Assembly (NCBI RefSeq): GCF_900142445.1
Contig: NZ_FRAV01000006.1
Location: 113,022-177,021, forward strand
DNA from: Chryseobacterium polytrichastri
GTDB lineage: Bacteria > Bacteroidota > Bacteroidia > Flavobacteriales > Weeksellaceae
DNA: 64,000 nt
Direction: 5' to 3'
Made by a program: the position numbers and the translations under genes
Shown: positions 47,219 through 56,539 of the stretch, piece by piece
How positions within the stretch are numbered: the first letter of the stretch is position 1
Layout of the letters: each line of letters opens with the position of its first letter
The notes under the pieces: model-generated
What the model was told of the DNA's origin: nothing
The model's database searches: none
What the model saw: the letters and a program-made list of their open reading frames with translations, nothing else

Positions 47219-48585
47219 TGCAGATTAAGACCAGAATCACCTTATTGTTTACCGCAATTACAGTCACTATTCTATTGGTGTTTGCTTTAGTGGTGTATAC
47301 TTCTGCCAAAGAAAGCCGGGAAAAAGAATTTTATAATCTTTTGAAAAAAGAAGCTTATACCAAAGCCAATATCTTTCTCAATGCTCATGTGGATAAAAAG
47401 ACGCTCCAGGAAATTTACCATAACAACCGAAATATACTGAACGAAGTAGAAGTCGCCATCTATGATACAGATTTTAACCTCATCTATCACGATGCTGTAG
47501 ATAGCGATATTGTAAAAGAAACTCCTGAAATGCTGCAAAATATTCGGTTAAAAAAGCAAATCAGTTTTTATCAGGGAGAATGGCAGGTTGTAGGGATTGT
47601 TTACCAATACCAATACAAAGAATATTTAATTACTTCTGCAGCGTATGATCTTTACGGTTATAATAAGCTGAACGATCTTCTAAAGACCATCATCATTGTA
47701 TTTTTTACGTCTTTAGTCATTATTTATATTGCGGGAACATTGTTTTCAAGTAGGATATTAATGCCTATCAAAAAAATGATGGAAAAAGTAACAACCATTT
47801 CTGCAACCAATTTGGATCTCCGCTTGGTAAGCTATAATAGTAAAGATGAGCTTTCCCAACTCGCGAACACATTCAATGAAATGCTGGATCGATTAGAAAA
47901 CTCTTTTGACTCTCAAAAACATTTTGTTTCTAATATTTCTCATGAGCTCAGAACTCCCCTTTCAGCTATGATTGCAGAACTCGAAATTTCCGGCAATAAA
48001 GAACGAAATATTCAAGAATATAAAACGGTTATCCATAATGTTTTGACGGATGCTAAAAAACTGGTACGCCTTTCTAACAGTTTATTAGATTTAGCAAAAG
48101 CCAATTATGATCGTTCAGAGATCGGTTTTAAACCCATTCGTATTGATGAAGTTTTATTGGATGCCCGAAAACAAACCCTTCAAGCCAACTCCGACTATAA
48201 AATTGATATTCACTTTGAAAATGATTTTGAAGATGATCATCAGATTTCAGTGAACGGAAATGAATATCTTTTGAATGTAGCTTTTATTAATATTTTCGAA
48301 AACGGTTGTAAATTTTCCAATGACAAGCAGAGCATTGTTTCTATTTTATTTGATGCTAAAAAAATAATCCTGAAGTTTTCTGATAAAGGAATCGGTATTA
48401 CTGAAACCGATTTAGAAAACATATTTACCCCTTTCTACCGCGGAGAAAATAAAACGTTCGCAGATGGAAATGGGATTGGCTTATCTCTTACCCAAAAAAT
48501 CATCAACCTTCATGAAGGGAAAATAAGTGTTCAATCTTCACTCAATCAAGGCACTACTTTTATCATTGAGCTACCTCATCTTTAA
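47218..48585 (+). CDS. Sensor histidine kinase, 455 aa
   Basis: Membrane kinase. TM1 is residues 8-28 (LLFTAITVTILLVFALVVYT); a periplasmic sensor domain of about 125 residues follows; TM2 is IIIVFFTSLVIIYIAGTLF near 155-175; HAMP (RILMPIKKMMEKVTTISATN) leads to the H-box at His242 (SNISHELRTPLSAM), and the ATPase shows N (NVAFINIFENGCKFS), G1 (FSDKGIGI) and G2 (GNGIGLSL) boxes. The periplasmic part has no Cys/His/Met cluster that would name the metal. Partner of the response regulator by the TAATG overlap. Confidence 0.95.
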   Translation: MQIKTRITLLFTAITVTILLVFALVVYTSAKESREKEFYNLLKKEAYTKANIFLNAHVDKKTLQEIYHNNRNILNEVEVAIYDTDFNLIYHDAVDSDIVKETPEMLQNIRLKKQISFYQGEWQVVGIVYQYQYKEYLITSAAYDLYGYNKLNDLLKTIIIVFFTSLVIIYIAGTLFSSRILMPIKKMMEKVTTISATNLDLRLVSYNSKDELSQLANTFNEMLDRLENSFDSQKHFVSNISHELRTPLSAMIAELEISGNKERNIQEYKTVIHNVLTDAKKLVRLSNSLLDLAKANYDRSEIGFKPIRIDEVLLDARKQTLQANSDYKIDIHFENDFEDDHQISVNGNEYLLNVAFINIFENGCKFSNDKQSIVSILFDAKKIILKFSDKGIGITETDLENIFTPFYRGENKTFADGNGIGLSLTQKIINLHEGKISVQSSLNQGTTFIIELPHL

Positions 48586-48682
48586 TTCTCTAATAAAATT
48601 CTAATTTTTTTCTGTAGATTCTCTAACTGCCTTTCAGGAAAGGGATACAGACCTTTGCACCCACAATTAAAAACGGTAGCAA

Positions 48683-49387
48683 ATGGAACTATTAGAATTC
48701 ACTACAAGACTTTTTAGCAGTCTGCTCCTTGGTGCTATTATTGGCATCGAGAGACAGTGGCGACAAAAAAGTGCAGGACTAAGAACCAACACACTGGTAT
48801 CTCTTGGCTCTACTGCTTTCCTATTACTTTCCTTAGAAATTGGAGGGGATGCTGTAGGAAGAATAGCCTCATACATCGTAAGTGGAATTGGCTTTCTTGG
48901 TGCCGGAGTCATCATGAAAGATGGGCTTAATGTATATGGCCTCAACACCGCTGCTACCATCTGGTGCTCTGCAGCGGTAGGAACATTATGTGGGATGGGA
49001 TTATATGGCCAGGCAGCCATTGTTACAGCCGCTATTATGCTTTCTCATATCATCCTAAGACCTTTAGGTATTCTATTAAATAAATTAAGTTTCCATACTT
49101 CAAACGGCGCCCAAACCGATTATTTATTTACCATAAAATGCAGACCCGAAGTAGAAAATCATATCCGCATATTGCTCATGCAAATGTTGGGAAATGATGA
49201 AAAACTTCTGATGAAATCATTATCCAGTGACGATACTGATGATTTGTCAAGCGTTATCATCACCGCGATTATTACAACCTTAACAGCACAAGATAGTTTA
49301 ATAGAAAAAGCTGCCAGCAGGCTCACGATAGAAGATAAAGTAATGAAAGTCAGTTGGGAAATCATAGGCACACAATCTGATTTGTAG
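48683..49387 (+). CDS. MgtC/SapB-family membrane protein, 234 aa
   Basis: Family signature LLGAIIGIERQWRQKSAGLRTNTLVSLGSTAFLLLS is present in the first 50 residues, seen as IIGIERQWRQKSAGLRTNTL, followed by GFLGAGVIMKDG and IWCSAAVGTLCGMGLY. Five hydrophobic helices precede a C-terminal soluble ACT-like domain (YLFTIKCRPEVENHIRILLM). In other bacteria MgtC-like proteins act in low-Mg2+ survival. It lies between the two-component genes and mgtA (about 100 bases to the mgtA ATG), in the same direction. Confidence 0.93.
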   Translation: MELLEFTTRLFSSLLLGAIIGIERQWRQKSAGLRTNTLVSLGSTAFLLLSLEIGGDAVGRIASYIVSGIGFLGAGVIMKDGLNVYGLNTAATIWCSAAVGTLCGMGLYGQAAIVTAAIMLSHIILRPLGILLNKLSFHTSNGAQTDYLFTIKCRPEVENHIRILLMQMLGNDEKLLMKSLSSDDTDDLSSVIITAIITTLTAQDSLIEKAASRLTIEDKVMKVSWEIIGTQSDL

Positions 49388-49488
49388 ACCCTCCTATTCA
49401 ATTATTGTCTATTGATTTCCCTTTTATTCAGCCCCTATTATTTTCTACAGTTCATACTAATTCTTACTTAATAATACACTCTATTATT

Positions 49489-52191
49489 ATGAAACTAAAC
49501 TTTAAAGCGAAAAACCCTTTTCATTCTGCGATTACATCCAACGGAATGAACGTAGGAACCATCACTAAGCTGCAAAATGCTTCCAAACAAAACGAGAATT
49601 TCATCTATGCTATGCTTGAAACCAGCGAAGAAGGAATCAGTGAGGTAACAGCTAATGACCGTATCCAAACCTTTGGAACCAACGAAATACAACATCAGAA
49701 AGCACCTGCATGGTATCTGCAGTTATTAAAATCATTTTTAAATCCGTTTATCTATATATTAATTATCATTGCCATTGTTTCATTTATCATTGATATCTGG
49801 TTACCCGCAAAAGAAGAACGTGATTTTAAAACATTGATCGTCATTTCTATTATGATTCTTATTAGTGCACTGCTCCGTTTCATTCAGGAATTCCGAAGCA
49901 ACAGCGCTGCCGATAAACTAAAAAGCATGGTGAAAACCACCGCTACGGTAAAACGTAAATTTTTAGAAAAAAAAGAAATTCCGATCAGTGAATTGGTACC
50001 TGGTGATGTAATACACCTTTCTGCCGGAGATATGATTCCTGCTGACTGCCGCATTATGCAAAGCAAAGACCTTTTCATTAGCGAAAGCATGTTGACCGGT
50101 GAAGCGCTTCCGGTAGAAAAAAATCATCTTCCGATTCGGGACGCTGAAAAAAAGCAGATCATTGAGCTTAATAATCTTTGCTTCATGGGAACCAACGTAG
50201 TAAGTGGTTCTGCAACTGCTTTGATTGTAGCCACAGGAAAATACACCTATTTTGGAAGCATCAGCAAATCAATCATCACTGAAAGACCGGAAACAGCTTT
50301 TGATAAAGGTATTAATAAACTGAGCTTTCTTCTGATTCGCTTTATGCTTGTCATGGTTCCTGTTATTTTCCTAATCAATGGATTTGTAAAAGGCGATTGG
50401 TTAGAAGCTTTATTATTCTCAGTTGCCGTAGCCATAGGATTAACCCCTGAAATGTTACCCATGATTGTTACGGCTAATCTTGCCAAAGGAGCAGTAAACA
50501 TGAGTAAGCATAAAGTGATTGTAAAAAGATTGGATGCCATCCAAAATATTGGAGCGATGGATATTCTTTGCACCGATAAAACAGGAACATTAACACTCGA
50601 CAAAATTGTTCTTGAAAAACATTTGAATGTACTAGGCACCGAAGATGATGAAGTATTGAAATGGGCCTATCTAAACAGTTTTCATCAGACAGGATTAAAA
50701 AGTTTAATGGACAAAGCTATTTTAGAACACATCGAACTTCATGATTATCTGAAAGCGGATGAACAGTACATTAAAGCAGATGAAATTCCTTTTGACTTTC
50801 AACGAAGAAGAATGTCTGTCATCCTTAAAATGCACAATGGGAAACATTTGTTAATCTGTAAAGGTGCCGTAGAAGAAATGCTGGAATTATGCAGCCATGC
50901 CTTTGATCCGGGAGAAGACCGCAGCGTTCATATTGAAAATGATGTAGCCGTTAAAATGGATGATACCATGCGCAATACCGTTCTCAACACTTCAAAAAAA
51001 ATGAATGAAGAAGGACTTCGTGTATTATTGGTAGCCATCCGAGAGTTTGATTCTCTTCATCCTTTAACCTACTCCATTGAAGATGAAAAAAATATGACGT
51101 TAACCGGATTTATTGGTTTCCTAGATCCTGCTAAACCTTCAGCACAGCCTTCTATTGAAGCATTGCATAAATTGGGTGTTACTGTGAAAGTGTTAACGGG
51201 AGATAACGAGATCGTTACGCAAAAAATATGTAAAGATGTTGGTATTCCGGTTCATCATATCATCAATGGACATGAGCTTGATGATATGTCAGAAGAAGCA
51301 TTAACTGAGCAAATAGATCAAGTTTCTGTATTTGCAAAACTGAATCCGCTACAAAAAGTAAGAGTGGTACAAGCTTTACGAGACAAAGGACATACGGTAG
51401 GTTTCATGGGAGATGGAATTAATGATGCAGCCGCTTTGAAGCAAGCTGATGTTGGAATTAGTGTAGATACCGCCGTAGATATTGCCAAAGAAAGCGCAGA
51501 TATTATTCTGTTGGAAAAAGATTTAATGGTGCTTCGAAAAGGAGTTATATACGGCAGAAGAACATTTGGAAATATCATTAAATACATCAAAATGACAGCC
51601 AGCAGCAACTTCGGAAATATGTTCAGTATGCTGGGAGCAAGTGCTTTTTTGCCTTTCCTTCCTATGTTGCCTGTACACATCTTAATACAAAATTTATTAT
51701 ATGATGTTTCTCAGATCTCCATTCCTTGGGATAAGATGGATGAAGAATTTTTAACTGAACCTAAAAAATGGGATGCAGTAGACGTTAGAAGATTTATGCT
51801 TTTTATTGGTCCGATAAGTTCCATATTTGATTTTATTACGTATGCGGTGATGTATTATTTCTTTAAAGCGAACAGCCCTGAGCATCAGACTTTATTTCAA
51901 AGTGGATGGTTTGTAGAAGGATTGCTTTCTCAAACATTAATTATTCACATGATAAGAACTCGGAAAATACCATTTATCCAAAGTTGGGCTTCTGCACCCG
52001 TTGTTGCATTAACTTCTTTAATTATGGTTATTGGAATTTTCATTCCGTTTTCTCCATTTGCTGCCGGGCTAAAATTACAGCCTCTGCCTTTAAGTTATTT
52101 CCCATGGTTGGTAGGGATTCTTTTATCCTATTGTTTATTGACCCAATTGGTGAAAAACTGGTTTATCAAAAGGTTCAACAGCTGGCTATAA
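49489..52191 (+). CDS. mgtA: Magnesium-importing P-type ATPase (type 3B), 900 aa
   Basis: P3B-ATPase of the MgtA/MgtB group. Actuator loop TGEALPVEK (ESMLTGEALPVEK, TGEA being the normal MgtA form), phosphorylation site DKTGTLT in CTDKTGTLTLDKI, hinge MGDGINDAAALKQADVGISV, and the N-domain KGAVEEMLELC fit MgtA and not a sodium, calcium or copper pump. Ten membrane helices can be counted. I start at the ATG 49489 (MKLNFKAKNPFH); the longer frame begins with TTG. It lies in a unit with MgtC and ahead of CusBA-type efflux genes, an unusual pair of an importer and exporters. Confidence 0.95.
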   Translation: MKLNFKAKNPFHSAITSNGMNVGTITKLQNASKQNENFIYAMLETSEEGISEVTANDRIQTFGTNEIQHQKAPAWYLQLLKSFLNPFIYILIIIAIVSFIIDIWLPAKEERDFKTLIVISIMILISALLRFIQEFRSNSAADKLKSMVKTTATVKRKFLEKKEIPISELVPGDVIHLSAGDMIPADCRIMQSKDLFISESMLTGEALPVEKNHLPIRDAEKKQIIELNNLCFMGTNVVSGSATALIVATGKYTYFGSISKSIITERPETAFDKGINKLSFLLIRFMLVMVPVIFLINGFVKGDWLEALLFSVAVAIGLTPEMLPMIVTANLAKGAVNMSKHKVIVKRLDAIQNIGAMDILCTDKTGTLTLDKIVLEKHLNVLGTEDDEVLKWAYLNSFHQTGLKSLMDKAILEHIELHDYLKADEQYIKADEIPFDFQRRRMSVILKMHNGKHLLICKGAVEEMLELCSHAFDPGEDRSVHIENDVAVKMDDTMRNTVLNTSKKMNEEGLRVLLVAIREFDSLHPLTYSIEDEKNMTLTGFIGFLDPAKPSAQPSIEALHKLGVTVKVLTGDNEIVTQKICKDVGIPVHHIINGHELDDMSEEALTEQIDQVSVFAKLNPLQKVRVVQALRDKGHTVGFMGDGINDAAALKQADVGISVDTAVDIAKESADIILLEKDLMVLRKGVIYGRRTFGNIIKYIKMTASSNFGNMFSMLGASAFLPFLPMLPVHILIQNLLYDVSQISIPWDKMDEEFLTEPKKWDAVDVRRFMLFIGPISSIFDFITYAVMYYFFKANSPEHQTLFQSGWFVEGLLSQTLIIHMIRTRKIPFIQSWASAPVVALTSLIMVIGIFIPFSPFAAGLKLQPLPLSYFPWLVGILLSYCLLTQLVKNWFIKRFNSWL

Positions 52192-52269
52192 ATATAAAAT
52201 AACATTTCATTCTTTTCTAATCAACTCCCATTTTGGGACAATTAATTTATATCAATAAAATTTAAAAAT

Positions 52270-53424
52270 ATGATGAATAATACCCTAGTCAAAATCATCA
52301 GCAACATGAAAACTGTTGTCGTATTGGCAGTGATTCCTTTTGCTTTACATTCTTGTAAAAATGAAAGTAAAGACAAGGATGATCAGGAAAATAATAAGAA
52401 TTATACGGTGAGTAATGGAATCATTACTCTTGTTGAAAAATCAAGTATTAAAAGCCGCTTGAGCCTTTTAAAAACATCCGAACAATCTTTTAATTTAGAA
52501 TTAACCACTGCAGGAACGGTACAATCTATTCCGAACAATCTGGCGGAAATAAGAGTTCCTTTTACCGGACGAATTCTAAAATCTTTTGTTCGATTAGGAC
52601 AATCCGTGCAACCGGGTTCTCCCCTTTTTGAATTCAGTTCACCTGATTATTCCACTGCTCAAAAAGAATATTTTGACAGTAAGCAAGAATTAAAACAAGC
52701 CGAATTAACGAAAAAACGTCAACAAGATCTCTTCAAACACGGCGTGGGAGTCAAAAGTATATTAGAGGAAGCCAATACCGAATATGAGATCAAAAGATCA
52801 GCAATGCTCAATGCTGCCGCCGCTTTAAAGATTTTCAATGTAAATCCTGAAAAAACAAGTTTAGGAAAACCTTTAGTGATCACCTCTCCTATCGCGGGAG
52901 ATGTTGTGATCAACAAAATGGTCATCGGTAATTATTCAAAAGAAGATGCGGATCCTGTAGCCATCGTTGCCGAGCTTTCCAAAGTTTGGGTGGTGGCTCA
53001 GGTAAAAGAAAAAGATATTCGATTTATCCACAAACTGGATAATGTTGAGGTGAATGTAGATGCTTTCCCGGACAAGAAAATCATCGGTAAAGTATATCAC
53101 ATCAATGACATCGTTAACGAAGAAACCCGAAGCATTGAAGTATTAATAGAATGTGACAACAAAAACAGAGATCTAAAACCGGGGATGTATGCTACCGTAC
53201 ATCTTACAGACGCTCCTTCATCTGCCATATTGCTTCCTTCAAAAGCAGTGCTTCAGGAAAATGATGATGAGTTTGTCTTTGTGGAAGTAGGAAAAAACAA
53301 ATATCAAAAGAGAAAGATTGTAACTCAGGGAACTTCTGACGGAAAAATCGTAGTGAAATCAGGGCTAAAGGCAGGAGAAACCATTGTATCCAACGGTGGT
53401 ATCTATTTATTGGAAGCTAAATAA
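52270..53424 (+). CDS. RND periplasmic adaptor (CusB/HlyD type), lipoprotein, 384 aa
   Basis: Membrane-fusion subunit of a tripartite heavy-metal exporter. A hydrophobic segment ending LHSC (Cys29) is a lipobox, so it should be lipid-anchored. Then come a barrel-sandwich domain (VPFTGRILKSFVRLGQSVQPGSPLFEF, seen as GRILKSFVRLGQSVQPGSPL), a helical hairpin (KQELKQAELTKKRQQDLFK) and a second lipoyl-like half with TSPIAGDVVINKMVIGNYS. The beta-barrel and membrane-proximal parts fill residues 220-384. An internal ATG at 52306 (MKTVVVLAVIPF) is a possible shorter start. Next gene: the RND pump, 20 bases after the stop. Confidence 0.93.
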   Translation: MMNNTLVKIISNMKTVVVLAVIPFALHSCKNESKDKDDQENNKNYTVSNGIITLVEKSSIKSRLSLLKTSEQSFNLELTTAGTVQSIPNNLAEIRVPFTGRILKSFVRLGQSVQPGSPLFEFSSPDYSTAQKEYFDSKQELKQAELTKKRQQDLFKHGVGVKSILEEANTEYEIKRSAMLNAAAALKIFNVNPEKTSLGKPLVITSPIAGDVVINKMVIGNYSKEDADPVAIVAELSKVWVVAQVKEKDIRFIHKLDNVEVNVDAFPDKKIIGKVYHINDIVNEETRSIEVLIECDNKNRDLKPGMYATVHLTDAPSSAILLPSKAVLQENDDEFVFVEVGKNKYQKRKIVTQGTSDGKIVVKSGLKAGETIVSNGGIYLLEAK

Positions 53425-53443
53425 CTGTTTAAAAAAAAATCAC

Positions 53444-56400
53444 ATGAATAAACTTATCAATACTTCGATAAAAAAACGCATGGTCATGGCGGCCCTTTTT
53501 CTCCTGTTGGGATTTTTTGGATATTACTCATGGAAACAATTATCTGTTGAAGCCTATCCGGATATTGCAGATGTTACTTCTCAGGTAGTAACGCAGGTTC
53601 CTGGATTAGCAGCAGAAGAAGTAGAACAGCAAATCACCATTCCTGTAGAACGTGCCTTAAATGGTTTACCCGGAATGCATGTAATGCGTAGCAAAAGTAC
53701 TTTTGGGCTGTCTATGATTACCATTGTTTTCGATGATGGCATCGATGATTATTTTGCCAGAACACGTATCAGCGAAAGGCTTGCAGAAGTAGCATTACCT
53801 TATGGCGCCGTGCCAGGTCTTGATCCGCTCACCTCACCTGTAGGAGAAGTCTACCGATATATTATAGAAAGTGACCATCATGATCTGCGTCAATTAACAG
53901 ATCTGCAAAACTTCACAATCATTCCGCGCATCAAACAAGTTTCGGGGGTTGCGGATGTTACCAATTTCGGAGGAATTACGACTCAATTTCAGATTGAAGT
54001 TGATCCTAGAAAACTAGAGCAATACAATCTTTCATTAGATAAAGTGATTGCCACCATTGAAGAAAATAATGTAAATGCAGGAGGCAGCGTACTTCCCAGA
54101 GGAGATTTGGGATATGTGATAAGAGGAATCGGATTGGTAAAAAACCTTGAAGATCTTGGAAAAATTGTTGTAAAAACAGAACAGGGAGTTCCTATTTTCC
54201 TGAATGATATTGGGAAATTAAAATATGGGAACCTCGAAAGAAAAGGCGCATTAGGTTATAGCGACAGAAAAAGAAATTATTCCGAAAGCATAGAAGGAAT
54301 TGTTTTGCTTCTTAAAGGGCAAAACCCTTCTGTTGTTTTGGAAGGTGTTCATCAGGCGATAAAAGATTTAAACAATGGCGAGCTTCCGGAAGGGGTAAAA
54401 ATACACGCATTCCTAGACAGAACCGATCTTGTAAAAACGACGCTCGACACCGTTTCTCATACCTTATTAGAAGGCGTCGCGTTGGTTATTGTGATCTTAA
54501 TTATCTTTTTAGGAAGCTGGAGAGGCGCTTTATTAGTCGCTATTACCATCCCGTTATCTTTATTAATTGCCTTTATTTTAATGCATTTCACCCATATTCC
54601 CGCCAATTTACTTTCATTGGGAGCCATAGATTTTGGGATTATTGTAGATGGAGCTATCGTTATGATGGAAGCTATTTTAAAGAAAAGAGAAGAAAACCCT
54701 AAAGAAGAATTAAAGGAAAAAAGTATTGCCAACATCGCTGCAGAGGTAGCAAAGCCTATTTTCTTCGCCACCATTATTATCATCACCGCTTATCTTCCTT
54801 TGTTTGCTTTTGAAAGAGTAGAGAAAAAACTATTTACGCCGATGGCATTTACGGTAGGCTATGCTTTATTAGGTGCATTAGGAGTTGCTTTATTGTTAAT
54901 TCCGGGATTGGCTTATATGATCTATCGCAAGCCACAGAAAATATACCATAACAAATGGCTCGAAAAACTAACGAATATCTACTACAGCAGGATTCAGAAA
55001 ATAATGAGTCACCCCAAAAAAGTATTTATTCCATTAGGGATTATCTTATCGTTAACAGCAGCATTAAGCTATTTTGTAGGCAAAGATTTCTTACCTCCTT
55101 TAGATGAAGGTTCCATTTGGCTGCAGGTACAATTGCCTTCCGGAATTTCGGTTGAAAAATCTAAGGAATTGAGTGATACACTTCGGGCAAGAACAATGAA
55201 ACACAAAGAAGTTACTTATATCATGGTGCAGGCAGGTCGTAATGATGATGGGACCGACCCGTGGACCGCCTCCCACTTCGAAGTTTCTGTAGGAATAAAA
55301 CCGTATAAAGACTGGCCATCAGGGAAAACTAAAAATGATCTTATTGAAGAACTTTCTCAAGAATATAAGAAGCTACCCGGCTATTCTGTAGGGTTTTCTC
55401 AACCGATGATTGATGGCGTAATGGATAAAATTTCAGGAGCTCACAGTGAACTTGTAGTAAAAATCTATGGTGCTGATTTTAAAGAAACCCGCAGAATTGC
55501 AGATGATGTGATGAAAACATTAAAAAAAGTTCCGGGCGCGGTTGATTTAGCCATTGATCAGGAGCCGCCGCTTCCTCAATTACAAATTCATGCCAACAGA
55601 GAGAAAATTGCACAATATGGATTGAACGTTTCTAAGGTTGCCGAATTAATAGAAGTTGCCATCGGAGGGAAAGCCGTCTCTCAAATTTTTATCGGAAATA
55701 AAGTCTACGACATCATCTGCCGATATAATGATGACAGCCGTAATACACCTGATAAAATTGCCAATCTGATGCTGACCTCAGAAACGGGTGCCAAAATTCC
55801 ACTCTCTCAGGTGGCAGATATAAAACTGAGTACCGGAGAAAGCACCATCACCCGCGAAATGAATAAAAGACATTTAACCGTAAAATTAAATGTAAGAAAC
55901 CGTGATCTTAATTCATTGCTTCAAGAAGCCCAAAGCAGCATTGAAAAAAATGTGAAGTATGATTATTCCAAATATAATATTGTTTGGGGAGGCCAGTTTG
56001 AAAACCAAAACAGAGCCTATACGAGATTGGCGTTTATTGTTCCTTTGGCATTAACTATTATGTTCATCTTATTGTATGCAGCATTTGGAGAATTTCGTCA
56101 GGCCGGGCTGTTAATCAGTATTGTTCCATTGGCTTTATTCGGTGGAATGCTTGCCTTAAATATTCGAGGAATGACCTTAAATGTATCTTCAGCCGTAGGA
56201 TTTATCGCCCTCTTTGGCGTGGCTATTCAAAATGGAGTTTTGATGATCTCGCATATTAATCATTTAAGAAAAGAAGGAACAGATTTACTACAAGCCGTTA
56301 TAAAAGGAGCAAAAGACCGTTTTCGCCCTGTTTTAATGACAGCCACCGTTGCCATATTGGGATTATTTCCGGCATCATTAGCAACAGGAATTGGCTCTGA

Positions 56401-56536
56401 TGTACAAAGACCTCTCGCCACCGTAATTGTGTACGGATTGTTATTTTCTACCATTATTACGCTGTTTGCTTTACCCGCTTTGTATTATTTGATAGAAAGA
56501 AAATGGGGACAAAATTTTAATACACAAAAAGATTAA
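53444..56536 (+). CDS. CusA/CzcA-family RND heavy-metal efflux pump, 1030 aa
   Basis: Proton-driven inner-membrane pump of the HME-RND type. Signatures: SVEAYPDIADVTSQVVTQVPG at the N-terminal porter start, seen as EAYPDIADVTSQV, then RALNGLPGMHVMRSKSTFG; proton-relay helix LGAIDFGIIVDGAIVMMEA with D, D and E; GTDPWTASHFEV in the periplasmic region; and NGVLMISHINHLRKEG near the C-terminal transmembrane part. The GTDPW... form is of the HelA/CzcA-like subgroup rather than E. coli CusA, so the metal (Cu/Ag or divalent) is uncertain. The start is the ATG 53444; the frame to 53384 would overlap the adaptor gene. Confidence 0.95.
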   Translation: MNKLINTSIKKRMVMAALFLLLGFFGYYSWKQLSVEAYPDIADVTSQVVTQVPGLAAEEVEQQITIPVERALNGLPGMHVMRSKSTFGLSMITIVFDDGIDDYFARTRISERLAEVALPYGAVPGLDPLTSPVGEVYRYIIESDHHDLRQLTDLQNFTIIPRIKQVSGVADVTNFGGITTQFQIEVDPRKLEQYNLSLDKVIATIEENNVNAGGSVLPRGDLGYVIRGIGLVKNLEDLGKIVVKTEQGVPIFLNDIGKLKYGNLERKGALGYSDRKRNYSESIEGIVLLLKGQNPSVVLEGVHQAIKDLNNGELPEGVKIHAFLDRTDLVKTTLDTVSHTLLEGVALVIVILIIFLGSWRGALLVAITIPLSLLIAFILMHFTHIPANLLSLGAIDFGIIVDGAIVMMEAILKKREENPKEELKEKSIANIAAEVAKPIFFATIIIITAYLPLFAFERVEKKLFTPMAFTVGYALLGALGVALLLIPGLAYMIYRKPQKIYHNKWLEKLTNIYYSRIQKIMSHPKKVFIPLGIILSLTAALSYFVGKDFLPPLDEGSIWLQVQLPSGISVEKSKELSDTLRARTMKHKEVTYIMVQAGRNDDGTDPWTASHFEVSVGIKPYKDWPSGKTKNDLIEELSQEYKKLPGYSVGFSQPMIDGVMDKISGAHSELVVKIYGADFKETRRIADDVMKTLKKVPGAVDLAIDQEPPLPQLQIHANREKIAQYGLNVSKVAELIEVAIGGKAVSQIFIGNKVYDIICRYNDDSRNTPDKIANLMLTSETGAKIPLSQVADIKLSTGESTITREMNKRHLTVKLNVRNRDLNSLLQEAQSSIEKNVKYDYSKYNIVWGGQFENQNRAYTRLAFIVPLALTIMFILLYAAFGEFRQAGLLISIVPLALFGGMLALNIRGMTLNVSSAVGFIALFGVAIQNGVLMISHINHLRKEGTDLLQAVIKGAKDRFRPVLMTATVAILGLFPASLATGIGSDVQRPLATVIVYGLLFSTIITLFALPALYYLIERKWGQNFNTQKD

Positions 56537-56539
56537 AAA

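Noticed and set aside
49405..49488. TTG start giving a 28-residue extension of MgtA
   Set aside because: The extension is unlike MgtA proteins; MKLNFKAKNPFH from 49489 is a normal start.
49388..49488. Mg2+ riboswitch or MgtL-like leader before mgtA
   Set aside because: No paired segments, terminator or proline-rich leader frame could be identified in the 100 bases before the ATG.
50247..50639. 130-codon antisense frame in mgtA and other 60-130-codon frames opposite long genes
   Set aside because: Shadows of well-supported genes with no motifs or promoters of their own.
53384..53443. Upstream start of the RND pump overlapping the adaptor gene
   Set aside because: The ATG at 53444 opens with INTSIKKRMVMAAL, the usual first helix of the pump.
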